NCBI GenBank assembly: GCA_965262875.1
Contig: OZ253569.1
Location: 124,001 to 188,000 of the forward strand
Length of the DNA: 64,000 nucleotides
Source of the DNA: JBALVT01 sp965262875
Lineage (GTDB): Bacteria; Pseudomonadota; Gammaproteobacteria; Pseudomonadales; Halieaceae
Reading direction: 5' to 3'
Shown here piece by piece: positions 27,295 through 36,701 of this stretch; position 1 is the first letter of the stretch, and each line of letters opens with the position of its first letter. The position numbers and the translations under genes are program-made. Below the pieces are notes generated by a model that saw only the letters and a program-made list of their open reading frames with translations, was not told the origin of the DNA and did no database searches.

Positions 27295-28149
27295 CTAGAC
27301 CGTCGCAGCAGGTAAATCGAGCGTAGTATCCAGCCAGTCCATAATATCCTGGAAGACCTGCGGATGCTCCGGCTCGTTAAAAATTTCGTGGTAGAGGCCC
27401 GGATAAATCTTCATTTCTTTTTGCGCTGAGGCAATGTTCTCATTCAGAAAGCGGGAACCCTCCGGGGAAGCCATTGTGTCTTTCCCTCCGTGCAGCATCA
27501 GCATCGGCAAGGTCAGCGTATGTGCTCCAGCCTGGACTTTATTCATGGTCTTGAACAATTCCTCTACAAGCCGAGCAGACAACTTGCCGTGGTGTACGAG
27601 AGGATCTTCCTTGTATTGGCGCACCACCTCAGGGTCTCTGCACACATCGTTCGCATCCAATTGCAGCACACCGGTTTTTGGCAGCAGCGCCGAGAGCAGG
27701 CGGATGATTGTCATCTGCACAAAGCCCGGCTCCAGTTCTGATTTAATGGCCGGACCAGACAGAACGCAGGCGACGAAGTCTTGCTGATGATCCAGTAGAT
27801 ACCGGGCGCTGATCAACCCGCCCATGCTGTGCCCTAACAAAATGGTGGGCAGTGGGCCTAAATCCGTGTTCACCTGCTGATGAAATGTTTCCAGAGTATC
27901 GATGTAGTCATCAAAGGCGGGAACAAAACCGTTCACCCCGTCCGAGTGGCCATGGCCCGAATGATCCAGGGCAGCTACTGCAAAACCGTGCCGGGTAAAA
28001 AATTCGGCCAGATGCTCATAACGGCCACAGTATTCCCCTGCACCGTGTGCGACAAGTAAAACAGCTCGCGCTGATTCTTCGGGAGTCCAATAGCGGTAAT
28101 AAATATTCTCGCTACGGGCGCCAACAAACTTTCCATCTTTGTGCTTCAT
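27295..28149 (-). CDS. alpha/beta hydrolase, monoacylglycerol lipase-like
   Basis: 284 residues with the lysophospholipase/monoacylglycerol lipase pattern: LLVAHGAGEYCGRYEHLA (oxyanion region), GHGHSDG, nucleophile elbow GHSMGG, acid in LHGGKDTMASPEGS, and base in YPGLYHEIFNEPE. No signal peptide, so it is cytoplasmic. It probably hydrolyses glycerol esters or lysophospholipids. It stands alone between the broken nhaA (convergent) and the aldolase gene. Confidence 0.88.
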   Translation of the reverse strand: MKHKDGKFVGARSENIYYRYWTPEESARAVLLVAHGAGEYCGRYEHLAEFFTRHGFAVAALDHSGHGHSDGVNGFVPAFDDYIDTLETFHQQVNTDLGPLPTILLGHSMGGLISARYLLDHQQDFVACVLSGPAIKSELEPGFVQMTIIRLLSALLPKTGVLQLDANDVCRDPEVVRQYKEDPLVHHGKLSARLVEELFKTMNKVQAGAHTLTLPMLMLHGGKDTMASPEGSRFLNENIASAQKEMKIYPGLYHEIFNEPEHPQVFQDIMDWLDTTLDLPAATV

Positions 28150-28250
28150 TCTCGTCCTCTTATTGCCATCAACGTTAGACAGCTCGTCTTATCCAATACT
28201 GTCAGTATGACACCTGGGTTGATGCTGGAATCAAAAGGTTTGGGAACAGA

Positions 28251-28889
28251 CTACTTCTCATCCTGCTGCCCGTAGGTGGTAAATGCGTCCTTAACTTCAG
28301 CCATGTCTTGAGCGCTGAGTGTCTGCCCGCCCCCAATGGCCAGTGTGCCACAATAAATTGATGCCAGTTCCTCAACTTCGTTCGCCACCCGCATGGCCTC
28401 GCCCAAATCCTCGCCGATGGACATCTGACCGTGATTCGCAAGCAAAGTGGATAGGCGACCTCTGAGGCCTTCAACAACCGAATCGGCAAGTTCATTGGTC
28501 CCAAACCGAGCATAGGGAGCCAACGGAACTTCATCACTTTGGGTAACGGCGATCATGTAGTGGATGGCCGGTATCGGCCGATGAGCGCATGCCAGGATTG
28601 TGGCGTAACGCGAATGGCAGTGAACAGCACCGCCAATTTCCGCACGCTCGCGATATACCACTGCATGCATGTGCCACTCACTTGAAGGTATCAGTTGGCC
28701 TGAGGACACTTCGCCATCGATGCTCATATACACCACCTGATCAGGGGTCAGCTCACCTGCAGGGATACCCGTAGGCGTGATTAGCATGCCCCCTTCGACC
28801 CGCTTCGATAGGTTGCCGGAGCTGCCGGTGCCCAACCCCGATTCAATAAGTTCACGATAGCGTATTACAAGCTCTTCTCTGGGTTCCAC
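28251..28889 (-). CDS. class II aldolase/epimerase (FucA/AraD family)
   Basis: 212 residues. Family motifs: GTGSSGNLSKR (phosphate site), LITPTGI, catalytic Glu in SSEWHMH, zinc ligands in VHCHSRYAT and LANHGQMSIG. It would cleave a sugar or sugar phosphate such as fuculose-1-phosphate by a zinc-dependent retro-aldol reaction in the cytoplasm. The broken fucosidase gene in the same window makes a fucose role tempting, but no fucose isomerase or kinase is present. Length is normal for the family. Confidence 0.88.
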   Translation of the reverse strand: MEPREELVIRYRELIESGLGTGSSGNLSKRVEGGMLITPTGIPAGELTPDQVVYMSIDGEVSSGQLIPSSEWHMHAVVYRERAEIGGAVHCHSRYATILACAHRPIPAIHYMIAVTQSDEVPLAPYARFGTNELADSVVEGLRGRLSTLLANHGQMSIGEDLGEAMRVANEVEELASIYCGTLAIGGGQTLSAQDMAEVKDAFTTYGQQDEK

Positions 28890-29223
28890 GGTGTCGCTCT
28901 GATGTGAATTTGCGCCAACTTATCACAGTTGTTTGAGATCGGCGATTCCTCGGTCTCGCCAAACGGGAGAAAACCCACGCGCCGACAGTTCAAGGAGCTA
29001 TACTGAACTGGCAACAAGGCCTAATGACGCGACATATTGACCGTTTTCGTCATGTTTTGAACCCTGCCTGGAATCTACTGTGAGTTAAGGTCACGTAGTA
29101 CGGATTCGCGCTCCAAATTTGAATGGAATTCGGGAAGCAATAAGAACAAAAAAACACACCACATAGGGTTGATCTCAAAAAGATCGGCCTATTAAGACTA
29201 ATTTAGAAAAGGCGACAACCACT
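28890..29223 (+). other. divergent intergenic region before TonB receptor
   Basis: 334 bases with promoters for the aldolase (leftward) and the receptor (rightward). TTGATC at about 29169 with TATTAA 15 bases on is a weak sigma-70-like candidate. No riboswitch, operator or small gene is recognised. Confidence 0.35.
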
Positions 29224-31632
29224 ATGAAAGCGACCAAGCCCGCTCAAACACTCATTTCGAAAACTGCAATCGCAGTCGCGGTAGCCGTGGCTTCAACCAC
29301 AACCGCCTATGCGCAGTTGGAAGAAGTTCTGGTTACGGCGCAAAAACGAGAACAATCGGTGCAAGACGTGCCGAGTTCTGTTGCCGCCTTCAGCGAGGAC
29401 ATGCTGGAAAAATCCCAGACACGGAACTTCGACGATCTGAGCCAGATCGCTTCAGGTATGGAAATCACCCCCAGCGGCGACGGTTTCGGCAGCATAATCA
29501 AGATCCGCGGCGTGGGTAATAACGCCTTCGCACCCTCTATCCGCCCCGCCGTCGGCATTTTCCTCGACGATATACCCTTAGGCTCCACGGAGGCGGCCTA
29601 TAACAATATGGCTGACATTGCGCGTATTGAGATATTGAAGGGCCCGCAAGCCACGCTGTTTGGTAAGGAAGTATCGGCGGGGGCCATCTCGCTGTATACC
29701 AAACAGCCCGACACCGAGGCCGCAGAAGGCTACATTGAAGGGAACTTCGGCAACTACGATCGCATTGAGTATCGTCTAGGAGGCAACCTGCCCCTGGGCG
29801 ACAATTTTGCCCTTCGCGGCAGCACCTATCACAACGAGACTGAGGGCCAGGTGAAAAATCTCGGCTACAGGACTGACGGCCCCGACGTCGATGCCGATGG
29901 CTACCGCCTGCGCTTTCTTTTCGAGACGGACAATTTCTCGGCTGTATTGGGTTACGAAGATCACGAGACGAAGGTAATAGGCAGCCCTTCAGTCATGCAG
30001 CAGTTCGGTGATCTCTGGGCGGTGTGGGAAGCGGAAGTCGAGGGAATTCCCCCCGAAGACACACAACTGACTCCCTTTGACCCCTATGACTACACAGTCA
30101 ACAATGTTGGCGCATCTGAACGCAATACCGACACCGAGATATTAAGCCTCCACCTGGACTACGCGATAAACGACGAATGGACTTTCACCTCGGTTACCGG
30201 TGACCAGGACTACCAGTTGGTGACAGAAGGCGCCTCGGGCATAGGCTCCAGCTTTGACCACCCGGCCAACGCAGGTATCGTCAATCCGCAGCCAGGCTTC
30301 AATGCCGCCAGCGCTGGCACCCTGGGTCCCTATCCCCTTAGTGACTTCCTCCAGCTTGCCCAAACGGAGTCCTTTACCCAGGAATTGCGCCTCACCTATG
30401 CCGGCGAACAATGGTCGAGCATCTTCGGCGCGTTCTACGCCGAAACAGACTTGACCTGTATCGTGAGCTTCAATCAGACGTTTGGGATCCTGGGCGGCGC
30501 CCCGCAGTATGCACCGGGTATTTCCACCATTATCGATGACACCGAAGAATGGGCGATTTTCACCCACAATATTTATTCCATCAACGAGGGACTGGATCTC
30601 ACCTTCGGTATCCGCTATTCCGAAGTCGAGAAGACCGCCACCAAGGGGCAGACTCTAGGGGTTGGCATTTTCGCCCCATTGTCCTCTTTCCTGGTAAGCC
30701 CTACCCCCTGGGCGGACAACATCCCAGAACAAAAGGATGACTGGAGCGAAGTCACCGGCACTATCAAAGTCACGTATTGGTTGACTGAGGAAATGTCCAT
30801 GTACGCCGGCTGGGATCGTGGTTTCAAAGCCGGCGGCCACAACGTCTGTAAAGACAGTCGTCGGGGGGGCATAGAAGGCCCCGATTGTCCGGAGCCATTC
30901 GAATCAGAAATTGCCGATAATTTCGAGATCGGCCTCAAAGGTCGCTTCCTGGAAAACACTCTGGTGTTCAACAGCGCTATATTTTACCAGGAGTACGAAG
31001 ACTATCAGGTAGAAATACAGGATGACGTGGGGATTGGAAACTCAGTTCAAAACGCAGCGGCGGTACAAGTCCAGGGTATCGAGGGCGACTTTCAGTGGCT
31101 CGCCAGCGAGCACTTGCTGCTGGATGGCAACTTCGCCTACATCGACTCCCGCTGGGGTGAGTATGACAATGCGGGCTGTCTGCGCCCGCAGTACCAGCGC
31201 GAGGCCTGTTCTCCCAACGCAGCGGGCAACGAGGTTCAGGACCTGGGCGGCAAACGTCTGAACTACACTGCGCCCTGGAGCGGCAACCTGAATGCAACCT
31301 GGAACGACTCATTCAACAATGGCATCAACTGGTTTGTGCGCGGTGAAGTCACCTTCAAGGACGACCGCTTATTCTTCCCCGACGGTGATCCCGAACTCGC
31401 GGATGGCAGCTACACTGTCTTCAATGCGAGCCTCGGCTTTTCCAGCGAATCGGGCAACTGGGACGTCACCTTGTGGGGCAAGAACCTGACAAATACAGAG
31501 TACCTGAGCAGCGCCTCACGCAACCGGGACAACAATGCTCTTGCAGCATTACCGGTTGAAGGCTACCGCGTGACTGCCGGCATTGATCGTACCTACGGCG
31601 TGACCTTGAAGTATCGCATCGGCGATTACTAG
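29224..31632 (+). CDS. TonB-dependent outer membrane receptor
   Basis: 802 residues. A signal peptide (about 1-30, ending TTAYA) is followed by TonB box LEEVLVTAQKRE, the plug domain (SVQDVPSSVAAFSEDML, KIRGVGNN, RIEILKGPQATLFGKE) and the beta-barrel ending in the C-terminal strand GVTLKYRIGDY. It imports a substrate through the outer membrane using TonB energy. The plug is of the type common in Caulobacter and marine gammaproteobacteria and is not siderophore-specific. It is monocistronic and ends at a hairpin terminator. The substrate is unknown. Confidence 0.92.
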   Translation: MKATKPAQTLISKTAIAVAVAVASTTTAYAQLEEVLVTAQKREQSVQDVPSSVAAFSEDMLEKSQTRNFDDLSQIASGMEITPSGDGFGSIIKIRGVGNNAFAPSIRPAVGIFLDDIPLGSTEAAYNNMADIARIEILKGPQATLFGKEVSAGAISLYTKQPDTEAAEGYIEGNFGNYDRIEYRLGGNLPLGDNFALRGSTYHNETEGQVKNLGYRTDGPDVDADGYRLRFLFETDNFSAVLGYEDHETKVIGSPSVMQQFGDLWAVWEAEVEGIPPEDTQLTPFDPYDYTVNNVGASERNTDTEILSLHLDYAINDEWTFTSVTGDQDYQLVTEGASGIGSSFDHPANAGIVNPQPGFNAASAGTLGPYPLSDFLQLAQTESFTQELRLTYAGEQWSSIFGAFYAETDLTCIVSFNQTFGILGGAPQYAPGISTIIDDTEEWAIFTHNIYSINEGLDLTFGIRYSEVEKTATKGQTLGVGIFAPLSSFLVSPTPWADNIPEQKDDWSEVTGTIKVTYWLTEEMSMYAGWDRGFKAGGHNVCKDSRRGGIEGPDCPEPFESEIADNFEIGLKGRFLENTLVFNSAIFYQEYEDYQVEIQDDVGIGNSVQNAAAVQVQGIEGDFQWLASEHLLLDGNFAYIDSRWGEYDNAGCLRPQYQREACSPNAAGNEVQDLGGKRLNYTAPWSGNLNATWNDSFNNGINWFVRGEVTFKDDRLFFPDGDPELADGSYTVFNASLGFSSESGNWDVTLWGKNLTNTEYLSSASRNRDNNALAALPVEGYRVTAGIDRTYGVTLKYRIGDY

Positions 31633-31660
31633 CAAGGTCAGTTTACAACGGATAGTAATA

Positions 31661-31683
31661 GGGCGATCTTTGGGTCGCCCTTT
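31661..31683 (+). terminator. rho-independent terminator, probably bidirectional
   Basis: GGGCGA, an 8-base loop, then TCGCCC followed by TTTAATAA. It lies between the convergent TonB receptor and aroG genes. The left side also has an A-containing tract (TAGTAATA), so it may serve aroG too. Confidence 0.75.
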
Positions 31684-31695
31684 AATAATTCACGA

Positions 31696-32751
31696 CTACA
31701 CACCCCGTCGCTGACGAACGGCCGCGGCCAGTTCGTGCATTAATGTCTCGGTGTCATCCCAGCTCATGCAGGCGTCGGTAATACTCTGGCCGTAGGTCAG
31801 GGATTGACCATCGACTACATCCTGGCGCCCTTCCACCAGATTGCTTTCAATCATCAGCCCGAAAATACTGCGGCTTCCCCTCCCTATTTGATTGGCAATG
31901 TCACGGGTAACATCAACCTGACGCGCCGGAATTTTTCGGCTGTTGGCGTGGCTGGCATCTATCATAATGCGCGAGGCCAAACCCGCCTTGACCAACAGGC
32001 CATTGGCGTCGTCCACCGAAAACATATCGTAATTGGGATGTTTACCACCGCGCAAAATAATGTGGCAGTCCTCATTACCCATCGTTTGAAAAATTGCAGA
32101 ACGCCCCTGCTTGGTGACGGACAAAAAGTTGTGCGGCTGGGAGGCGGATTTTATCGCATCGATAGCCACCTGAATATCGCCGTCCGTCGCATTCTTGAAA
32201 CCCACCGGACACGAAAGACCAGATGAGAGTTCACGATGCGTCTGGCTTTCGGTTGTGCGGGCGCCTATAGCGCCCCAGGAAATCAGATCGGCATAGTACT
32301 GTGGGCTGATCAAATCCAGATATTCGGTACCGGTGGGCATTCCCATATCCGCGAGATCGGACAGAAGATGCCGTGCCAAATGCAAGCCCTTGCCAATTTG
32401 GAACGTATTATTGAGATCGGGATCATTGATAAGTCCCTTCCAACCTACAGTAGTACGCGGCTTTTCAAAATACACACGCATTACCACAAAGATATCTTCG
32501 CTGAGGGCATCCGCTACCGCTTTAAGCCTGGCCGCATATTCTCGAGCCGCTGCGGGGTCGTGGATTGAGCATGGACCGACGATCGCCAAGAGCCGATCGT
32601 CCTCCCCGCTCAGGATATTGTGAATTGCATGGCGCGCATTCGCTACCGTCTTTGCACCCGCATCGCTGACTCCCAGGTCGGCAACCAATTGCTCGGGTGA
32701 TATAAGTTCAGTGGTCTTCTGAATCCGAAGATCATCGGTGTTCGCTGTCAT
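31696..32751 (-). CDS. aroG: 3-deoxy-7-phosphoheptulonate synthase (DAHP synthase, type I)
   Basis: 351 residues, full length. Characteristic segments: LLAIVGPCSIHDPAAAREYA, MRVYFEKPRTTVGWKGLIND, GARTTESQTHRELSSGLS, GFKNATDGD, HIILRGGKHPNYD and MIDASHANSRK (metal site). It condenses phosphoenolpyruvate and erythrose-4-phosphate, the first step of aromatic amino acid synthesis. The N-terminal extension is that of the feedback-regulated AroF/G/H group; which amino acid inhibits it is not certain. It is the clearest housekeeping gene in the window. Confidence 0.93.
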   Translation of the reverse strand: MTANTDDLRIQKTTELISPEQLVADLGVSDAGAKTVANARHAIHNILSGEDDRLLAIVGPCSIHDPAAAREYAARLKAVADALSEDIFVVMRVYFEKPRTTVGWKGLINDPDLNNTFQIGKGLHLARHLLSDLADMGMPTGTEYLDLISPQYYADLISWGAIGARTTESQTHRELSSGLSCPVGFKNATDGDIQVAIDAIKSASQPHNFLSVTKQGRSAIFQTMGNEDCHIILRGGKHPNYDMFSVDDANGLLVKAGLASRIMIDASHANSRKIPARQVDVTRDIANQIGRGSRSIFGLMIESNLVEGRQDVVDGQSLTYGQSITDACMSWDDTETLMHELAAAVRQRRGV

Positions 32752-32912
32752 CTTTAGTGCCTGAGTGTTGGCGGTGATACCGCGTAATATATAAAAGCTA
32801 ATCTAGCCGGCTAATATATCATTTCAGACAGATAATTTGGACCCATAGAAAGTTCGATTTGGATTTGCCTTCGAAATGAGGTTCGAAGGTGGGTAAATGA
32901 CAAGCTTAGCTA

Positions 32913-34083
32913 GTGTAGTGTATTAAACGGATTAATGATATAATGATTACTTCATTCACTACCCGTGTGAAGCTAATGCCCGCCCAAATAAATATAACTT
33001 TAACAGCGCAAGAGAAAAAGCAGTTGGAAAAAAATGTTAGAAGCAAAACGACACCGGTTCGATTGGTAGAGCGCTCAAGGATTATTTTGCTCGCTGCAAA
33101 AAATGTTCCCAACTACAAAATTGCTGAAGAGCTGGAAATTGATGTCAACAAGGTAGGCCGATGGCGCAATCGTTTTTTTGAGAGAGGGTTTCGGGGAATA
33201 GAAAAAGATTTGCCAAGAGGGGCTAATCACGGCGGCAAGAATTCTGCGGACCAGGCAAAGCTGCGGTCGAAAGTCATCAAGATAACCACGCAGGAAAAAC
33301 CCAAGGATGGCACCCACTGGACAACCCGGGGTTTGGCAAAAGTGCTGGGCATTAATCACTCCTTTATAAATAGAGTGTGGCGAGAAGTTGGTCTGAAGCC
33401 ACACCTGGTTGCTCAGTTCAAGGTGAGCAACGATCCTGCCTTTGAAGAAAAGCTACGCGATGTTGTTGGCTTGTATTTATCGCCGCCAGAGAATGCAGTT
33501 GTTTTCTGTGTTGACGAAAAGAGTTCCATTCAAGCGCTGGACAGAACGCAGCCGGGATTGCCGATGAAGCCCGGGCGCGGCGGAACCATGACTCACGACT
33601 ATAAGCGTCATGGTACAAGCACCTTGTTTGCGGCACTGAACACCCTGACTGGTGATGTTATCGGTGAGTGCAAAAAGCGTCACCGGCACCAGGAATTTTT
33701 GGCGTTTCTGAAGACTGTGGAAAAACAAACACCCAAGGAGTTAGACCTTCACCTTATCGTTGATAACTACGCGACGCACAAACACGAAAAAGTGAAGAAC
33801 TGGATTAAGCGTAATAAAAGGGTTCACTTACACTTTATTCCAACCAGTTCTTCGTGGCTAAATCTGGTGGAGAGATTTTTTGGTTTGTTGACAGAAAGGC
33901 AACTGCGCCGTGGTGTATTCACATCGGTACAAGAGCTGGAAGAGACCATCATGGATTTTATTGAGAGGCACAATGAAGATAAAAAGCCATTTGCCTGGAC
34001 AAAGTCCGCAGAAGAGATTTTGGGGAAAGTGGGGCGCGCAAGGCATGCACTCTCAAATCATCAGTCAGTTTAATACACTACAC
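32913..34083 (+). mobile_element. IS630 family element, nested at the ISNCY-type element edge
   Basis: Bounded by perfect inverted repeats GTGTAGTGTATTAAAC (32913-32928) and its complement (34068-34083), each flanked by TA, the target duplicated by IS630/Tc1-type elements. Removing it restores CTAGTGCCTATCCATAAA, the left end of the neighbouring element. The transposase frame is intact, so this looks recent. Confidence 0.92.
32943..34073 (+). CDS. IS630 family transposase
   Basis: 376 residues, intact. An N-terminal helix-turn-helix pair (about 40-160, with NYKIAEELEIDVNKVGRW and TTRGLAKVLGINHSFINRVW) is followed by the DDE core: FCVDEKSSIQ, LIVDNYATHKHEKV and TSSSWLNLVERFFG, giving the Asp, Asp, Glu triad. 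ATG 32976 (MPAQINITLT) is an alternative start. The end of the gene lies just inside the right inverted repeat. Confidence 0.92.
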   Translation: MITSFTTRVKLMPAQINITLTAQEKKQLEKNVRSKTTPVRLVERSRIILLAAKNVPNYKIAEELEIDVNKVGRWRNRFFERGFRGIEKDLPRGANHGGKNSADQAKLRSKVIKITTQEKPKDGTHWTTRGLAKVLGINHSFINRVWREVGLKPHLVAQFKVSNDPAFEEKLRDVVGLYLSPPENAVVFCVDEKSSIQALDRTQPGLPMKPGRGGTMTHDYKRHGTSTLFAALNTLTGDVIGECKKRHRHQEFLAFLKTVEKQTPKELDLHLIVDNYATHKHEKVKNWIKRNKRVHLHFIPTSSSWLNLVERFFGLLTERQLRRGVFTSVQELEETIMDFIERHNEDKKPFAWTKSAEEILGKVGRARHALSNHQSV

Positions 34084-34085
34084 TA

Positions 34086-35411
34086 GTGCCTATCCATAAA
34101 TGGATGTTTTTCTAAAAAACCATCCCGTTTTAGTCTTTACGTTCCGGCCCACAATGCTACCGGCTTATGAAAGGCCACACGCTTAACACCCAGCCCCCTT
34201 CCTTTTGCCACATTCTCCTGGCTGGCATAGCCACCGTCAGCCACCACCGAGTGCGGTAGACGGTGCAGCTTCGACTGGTGAAAATCCAGCGCCGGCATGA
34301 ACAAGCTGGAGTCCGCCGGGTTCCCTTTTTCAATGCACAGGTACGTGATGAATCCGCTTCTCTCACTGCTCAGATTTATCTTATGGCCATATTGAACGTC
34401 ACGAAATCCTTTGACGATAATATCGGTGTGTGACTCGAATAAGCTCACGATTTTTTTTGAGGAATGGACGCTCTGCCCCTGGATGACGCGGCGCTCTGTT
34501 TGATTGATGACCCTCAGTGCTAAATCCCTGTACTGCTCTACCTGACTTACCCATTGCTTCTTTTTATCAGAGTCACAGGCACCCACTTCTACGGCTTCCA
34601 ATCCCCGCTTAACTTGCTTCAGGACAATTCCTGGAATCTGCAACAACTTTGGATAAAGTGTTTTTTTTCCAGCTTTTTTCGCATTAAAAATCTGAAATGC
34701 CAGCGACTTCGAGGCTTTGCGCTGGTCCGTAAAGCGAATTTTTACCCCTGTGATATTTTTGCTTTTCATCAACAGGCGGCTGAGCACTCGAACACCATCA
34801 TTCAGGAGTTGACTGTCACTGGGTGGCGCAATATTACTGGCGACAACCGTGCTATCGATGCGTAATTTTTCCATCGATAGTATGCCTGCTTTAAGCCAAC
34901 TGACAGAGAGGGTCTCATGCACTTTTTCCAGCGTTTCTGGCCTGATACTCCGTATAGTTGACTGTAGCCCAGATCGACTGGGCATTGTTGTGGCAGGCAG
35001 CCGGGCAAAAGTACGGTAGGTCATTGAGTCCGACAAATTAAATGCCAATTGCTCGTAGCTGACGCGCAACAGTTGCTTCAAGAGCATGCATCGAAAAATG
35101 GTTTCAACTGTTAAACCCGATCGACCTACCTTGGATAGCGATGCATCAATGAGATCGTCGGCGACCAGAAGTAGTATTTCTGGATGTTGATCCAGTCGGT
35201 TTGATAGCGCCCGAAGTTGGGTCCCAAATTCGTGTTTTGAGTAGTTTTCAAATATACTTGCCTGAGCAATGCGGGTCTCTCGCATGCGGAATCCTCTTGG
35301 TTTTTTTGTTTTTGTTCGCACCTTTAACTTAACAAATTCAAGAGGATTTTTTAATACCTTGCGAAAAATATTCCTTATATTTCAATGGATTGAAAGTTTA
35401 TGGATAGGGAC
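34086..35411 (-). mobile_element. ISNCY-type element with both terminal repeats, internally shortened
   Basis: Ends GTGCCTATCCATAAA (34086-34100) and TTTATGGATAGGGAC (35397-35411) are inverted repeats with one mismatch. Both sides are bordered by CTAG, the left one completed across the IS630 insertion (AGCTA at 32908-32912), consistent with a short target duplication. Only 51 bases separate the transposase stop from the left end, so the C-terminal coding part has been lost. Confidence 0.75.
34137..35321 (-). pseudogene. ISNCY family transposase, C-terminally truncated
   Basis: 394 residues. The N-terminal domain (LSNRLDQHPEIL, FRCMLLKQLLRVSYEQLAF) and most of the DDE core (KLRIDSTVVASNI, LPHSVVADGGYAS) match the family, but the frame ends at GLGVKRVAFHKPVALWAGT, where intact relatives continue for roughly 60-120 residues including the last acidic catalytic residue. 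It probably cannot transpose itself. The terminal repeats remain, so a full-length copy elsewhere could mobilise it. Confidence 0.75.
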
Positions 35412-35423
35412 TAGCTAGGGGAT

Positions 35424-36689
35424 TCAGGCTGTTTCTTCGGAGAAAACAGGCCAACGATCGACTACCGCTCCGTCTTCGTAAACCAAAATGTCGCCAAATT
35501 GCAAAAACACGAATTCACTTTGTGTTGGCCTTAAGAACACCCAATCATCAGCCTTTAAATTCACTTTTTCGGAGCCGTTGAACATATCCTGATTTGTTGA
35601 ACGGCCGAAAAGAGGATTGTACGACAGCCCCGGAGGGGATTCGGGGTTCGCCTTCCAATAACCACCATAGGTAAAAAATGCCCGTTTCCGATTGGGGTCC
35701 CAGGCGGATTGGATCGGTCCAAGATTTATACCAGGAATTTCCAGCGTGTCGAGGCTTTTCAAGACAGGGGTGGCGATATAGGAAGCCGGTCGATGATCTG
35801 CCAGGGAGGGCAAATCGAAGTCACTGGGCTTAACCAGGCAGGAGCCGGCCGACAATTCATTAAAGGGAAAGTCCCCTTCGTTATACAGTTGATAGGTGGG
35901 GCTACCGCCGGCGTTTAAAAGAACATCCTCGGGCCACTCGTCACCCAGATGTTGCTTCGCTAGATCGACAAAGTGGCTGTAGACACTCATTGCTTTGTCG
36001 CGATACTCAACGGGGTCGCCGGGCACCTTTACTATGTGCGGCTCGTAACCCATGAAGCCGCAAAACTTCAAATGCACGGAGCGTGTAATCAGATCGAGCA
36101 TCTCGATAAGCTGCTCATCGCTGTGCACACCTCCGCGATGCAGGCCCACATCCAACTCTATGCACACCAACATATCCTGTGATATTTCAGCGGCGAGTCC
36201 ATCGTATTGACTGGCCCGTTCTGGAGTATCCAGAAGCCAGCGCAGCTGTCTTGCGCTGTCAAATTCCCCGGGAGAATACTGTTTATAAAAGTTCGCAGCA
36301 GCGGCAACCGGCATGGGTTTACCCAGTAGAATATCCGTAGCTGGAAACTCCACCGCTACCTGATTGATAAAAGGCTGATGAAACAACATCAATCGATTGC
36401 TGCCTGATGCCTCCATGACTGCCGACAACAACGGCAGCGAGGGTAGAGACTTCGCGACAATACGATAGTCGAAGCGACCTGCAATATGGCTGGACAGTGT
36501 CTGTAAGTTTTCCCGCATTGCTGAGCGATCTACTACAAGGGTCGGCTTGGCCTGCCCGATCTTATCCAGCGCTGCACTTGCCGCGCTGAAGTAAGGAGAG
36601 TGATCCCCTCCCCGTTCGGCTGGACGCAACACCAAACCCAGACCCGTGGCACCAGCCAAACCGCCGAGCAACAAAGAGCGACGTTTCAT
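35424..36689 (-). CDS. DSD1-family PLP enzyme (D-threonine aldolase-like), exported
   Basis: 421 residues. A twin-arginine-like start (MKRRSLLLGGLAGATG) suggests export as a folded cofactor-bearing protein. The alanine-racemase-type barrel carries the PLP lysine at residue 80 (FDYRIVAKSLPS); VCIELDVGLHRGGV and NAGGSPTYQLY are further family marks. Relatives cleave D-threonine or deaminate D-serine. It lies 12 bases after a flavin lactone oxidase, so one operon with that gene and a cytochrome is likely. The exact substrate is open. Confidence 0.82.
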   Translation of the reverse strand: MKRRSLLLGGLAGATGLGLVLRPAERGGDHSPYFSAASAALDKIGQAKPTLVVDRSAMRENLQTLSSHIAGRFDYRIVAKSLPSLPLLSAVMEASGSNRLMLFHQPFINQVAVEFPATDILLGKPMPVAAAANFYKQYSPGEFDSARQLRWLLDTPERASQYDGLAAEISQDMLVCIELDVGLHRGGVHSDEQLIEMLDLITRSVHLKFCGFMGYEPHIVKVPGDPVEYRDKAMSVYSHFVDLAKQHLGDEWPEDVLLNAGGSPTYQLYNEGDFPFNELSAGSCLVKPSDFDLPSLADHRPASYIATPVLKSLDTLEIPGINLGPIQSAWDPNRKRAFFTYGGYWKANPESPPGLSYNPLFGRSTNQDMFNGSEKVNLKADDWVFLRPTQSEFVFLQFGDILVYEDGAVVDRWPVFSEETA

Positions 36690-36701
36690 GTGCGACTCCT
36701 G

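Noticed and set aside
28890..29223. Inverted GATC pair around 29170-29185 as an operator
   Set aside because: Four-base arms are too short to separate from chance.
32236..32568. Plus-strand frames antisense to aroG
   Set aside because: Shadow frames of a well conserved gene, no domain.
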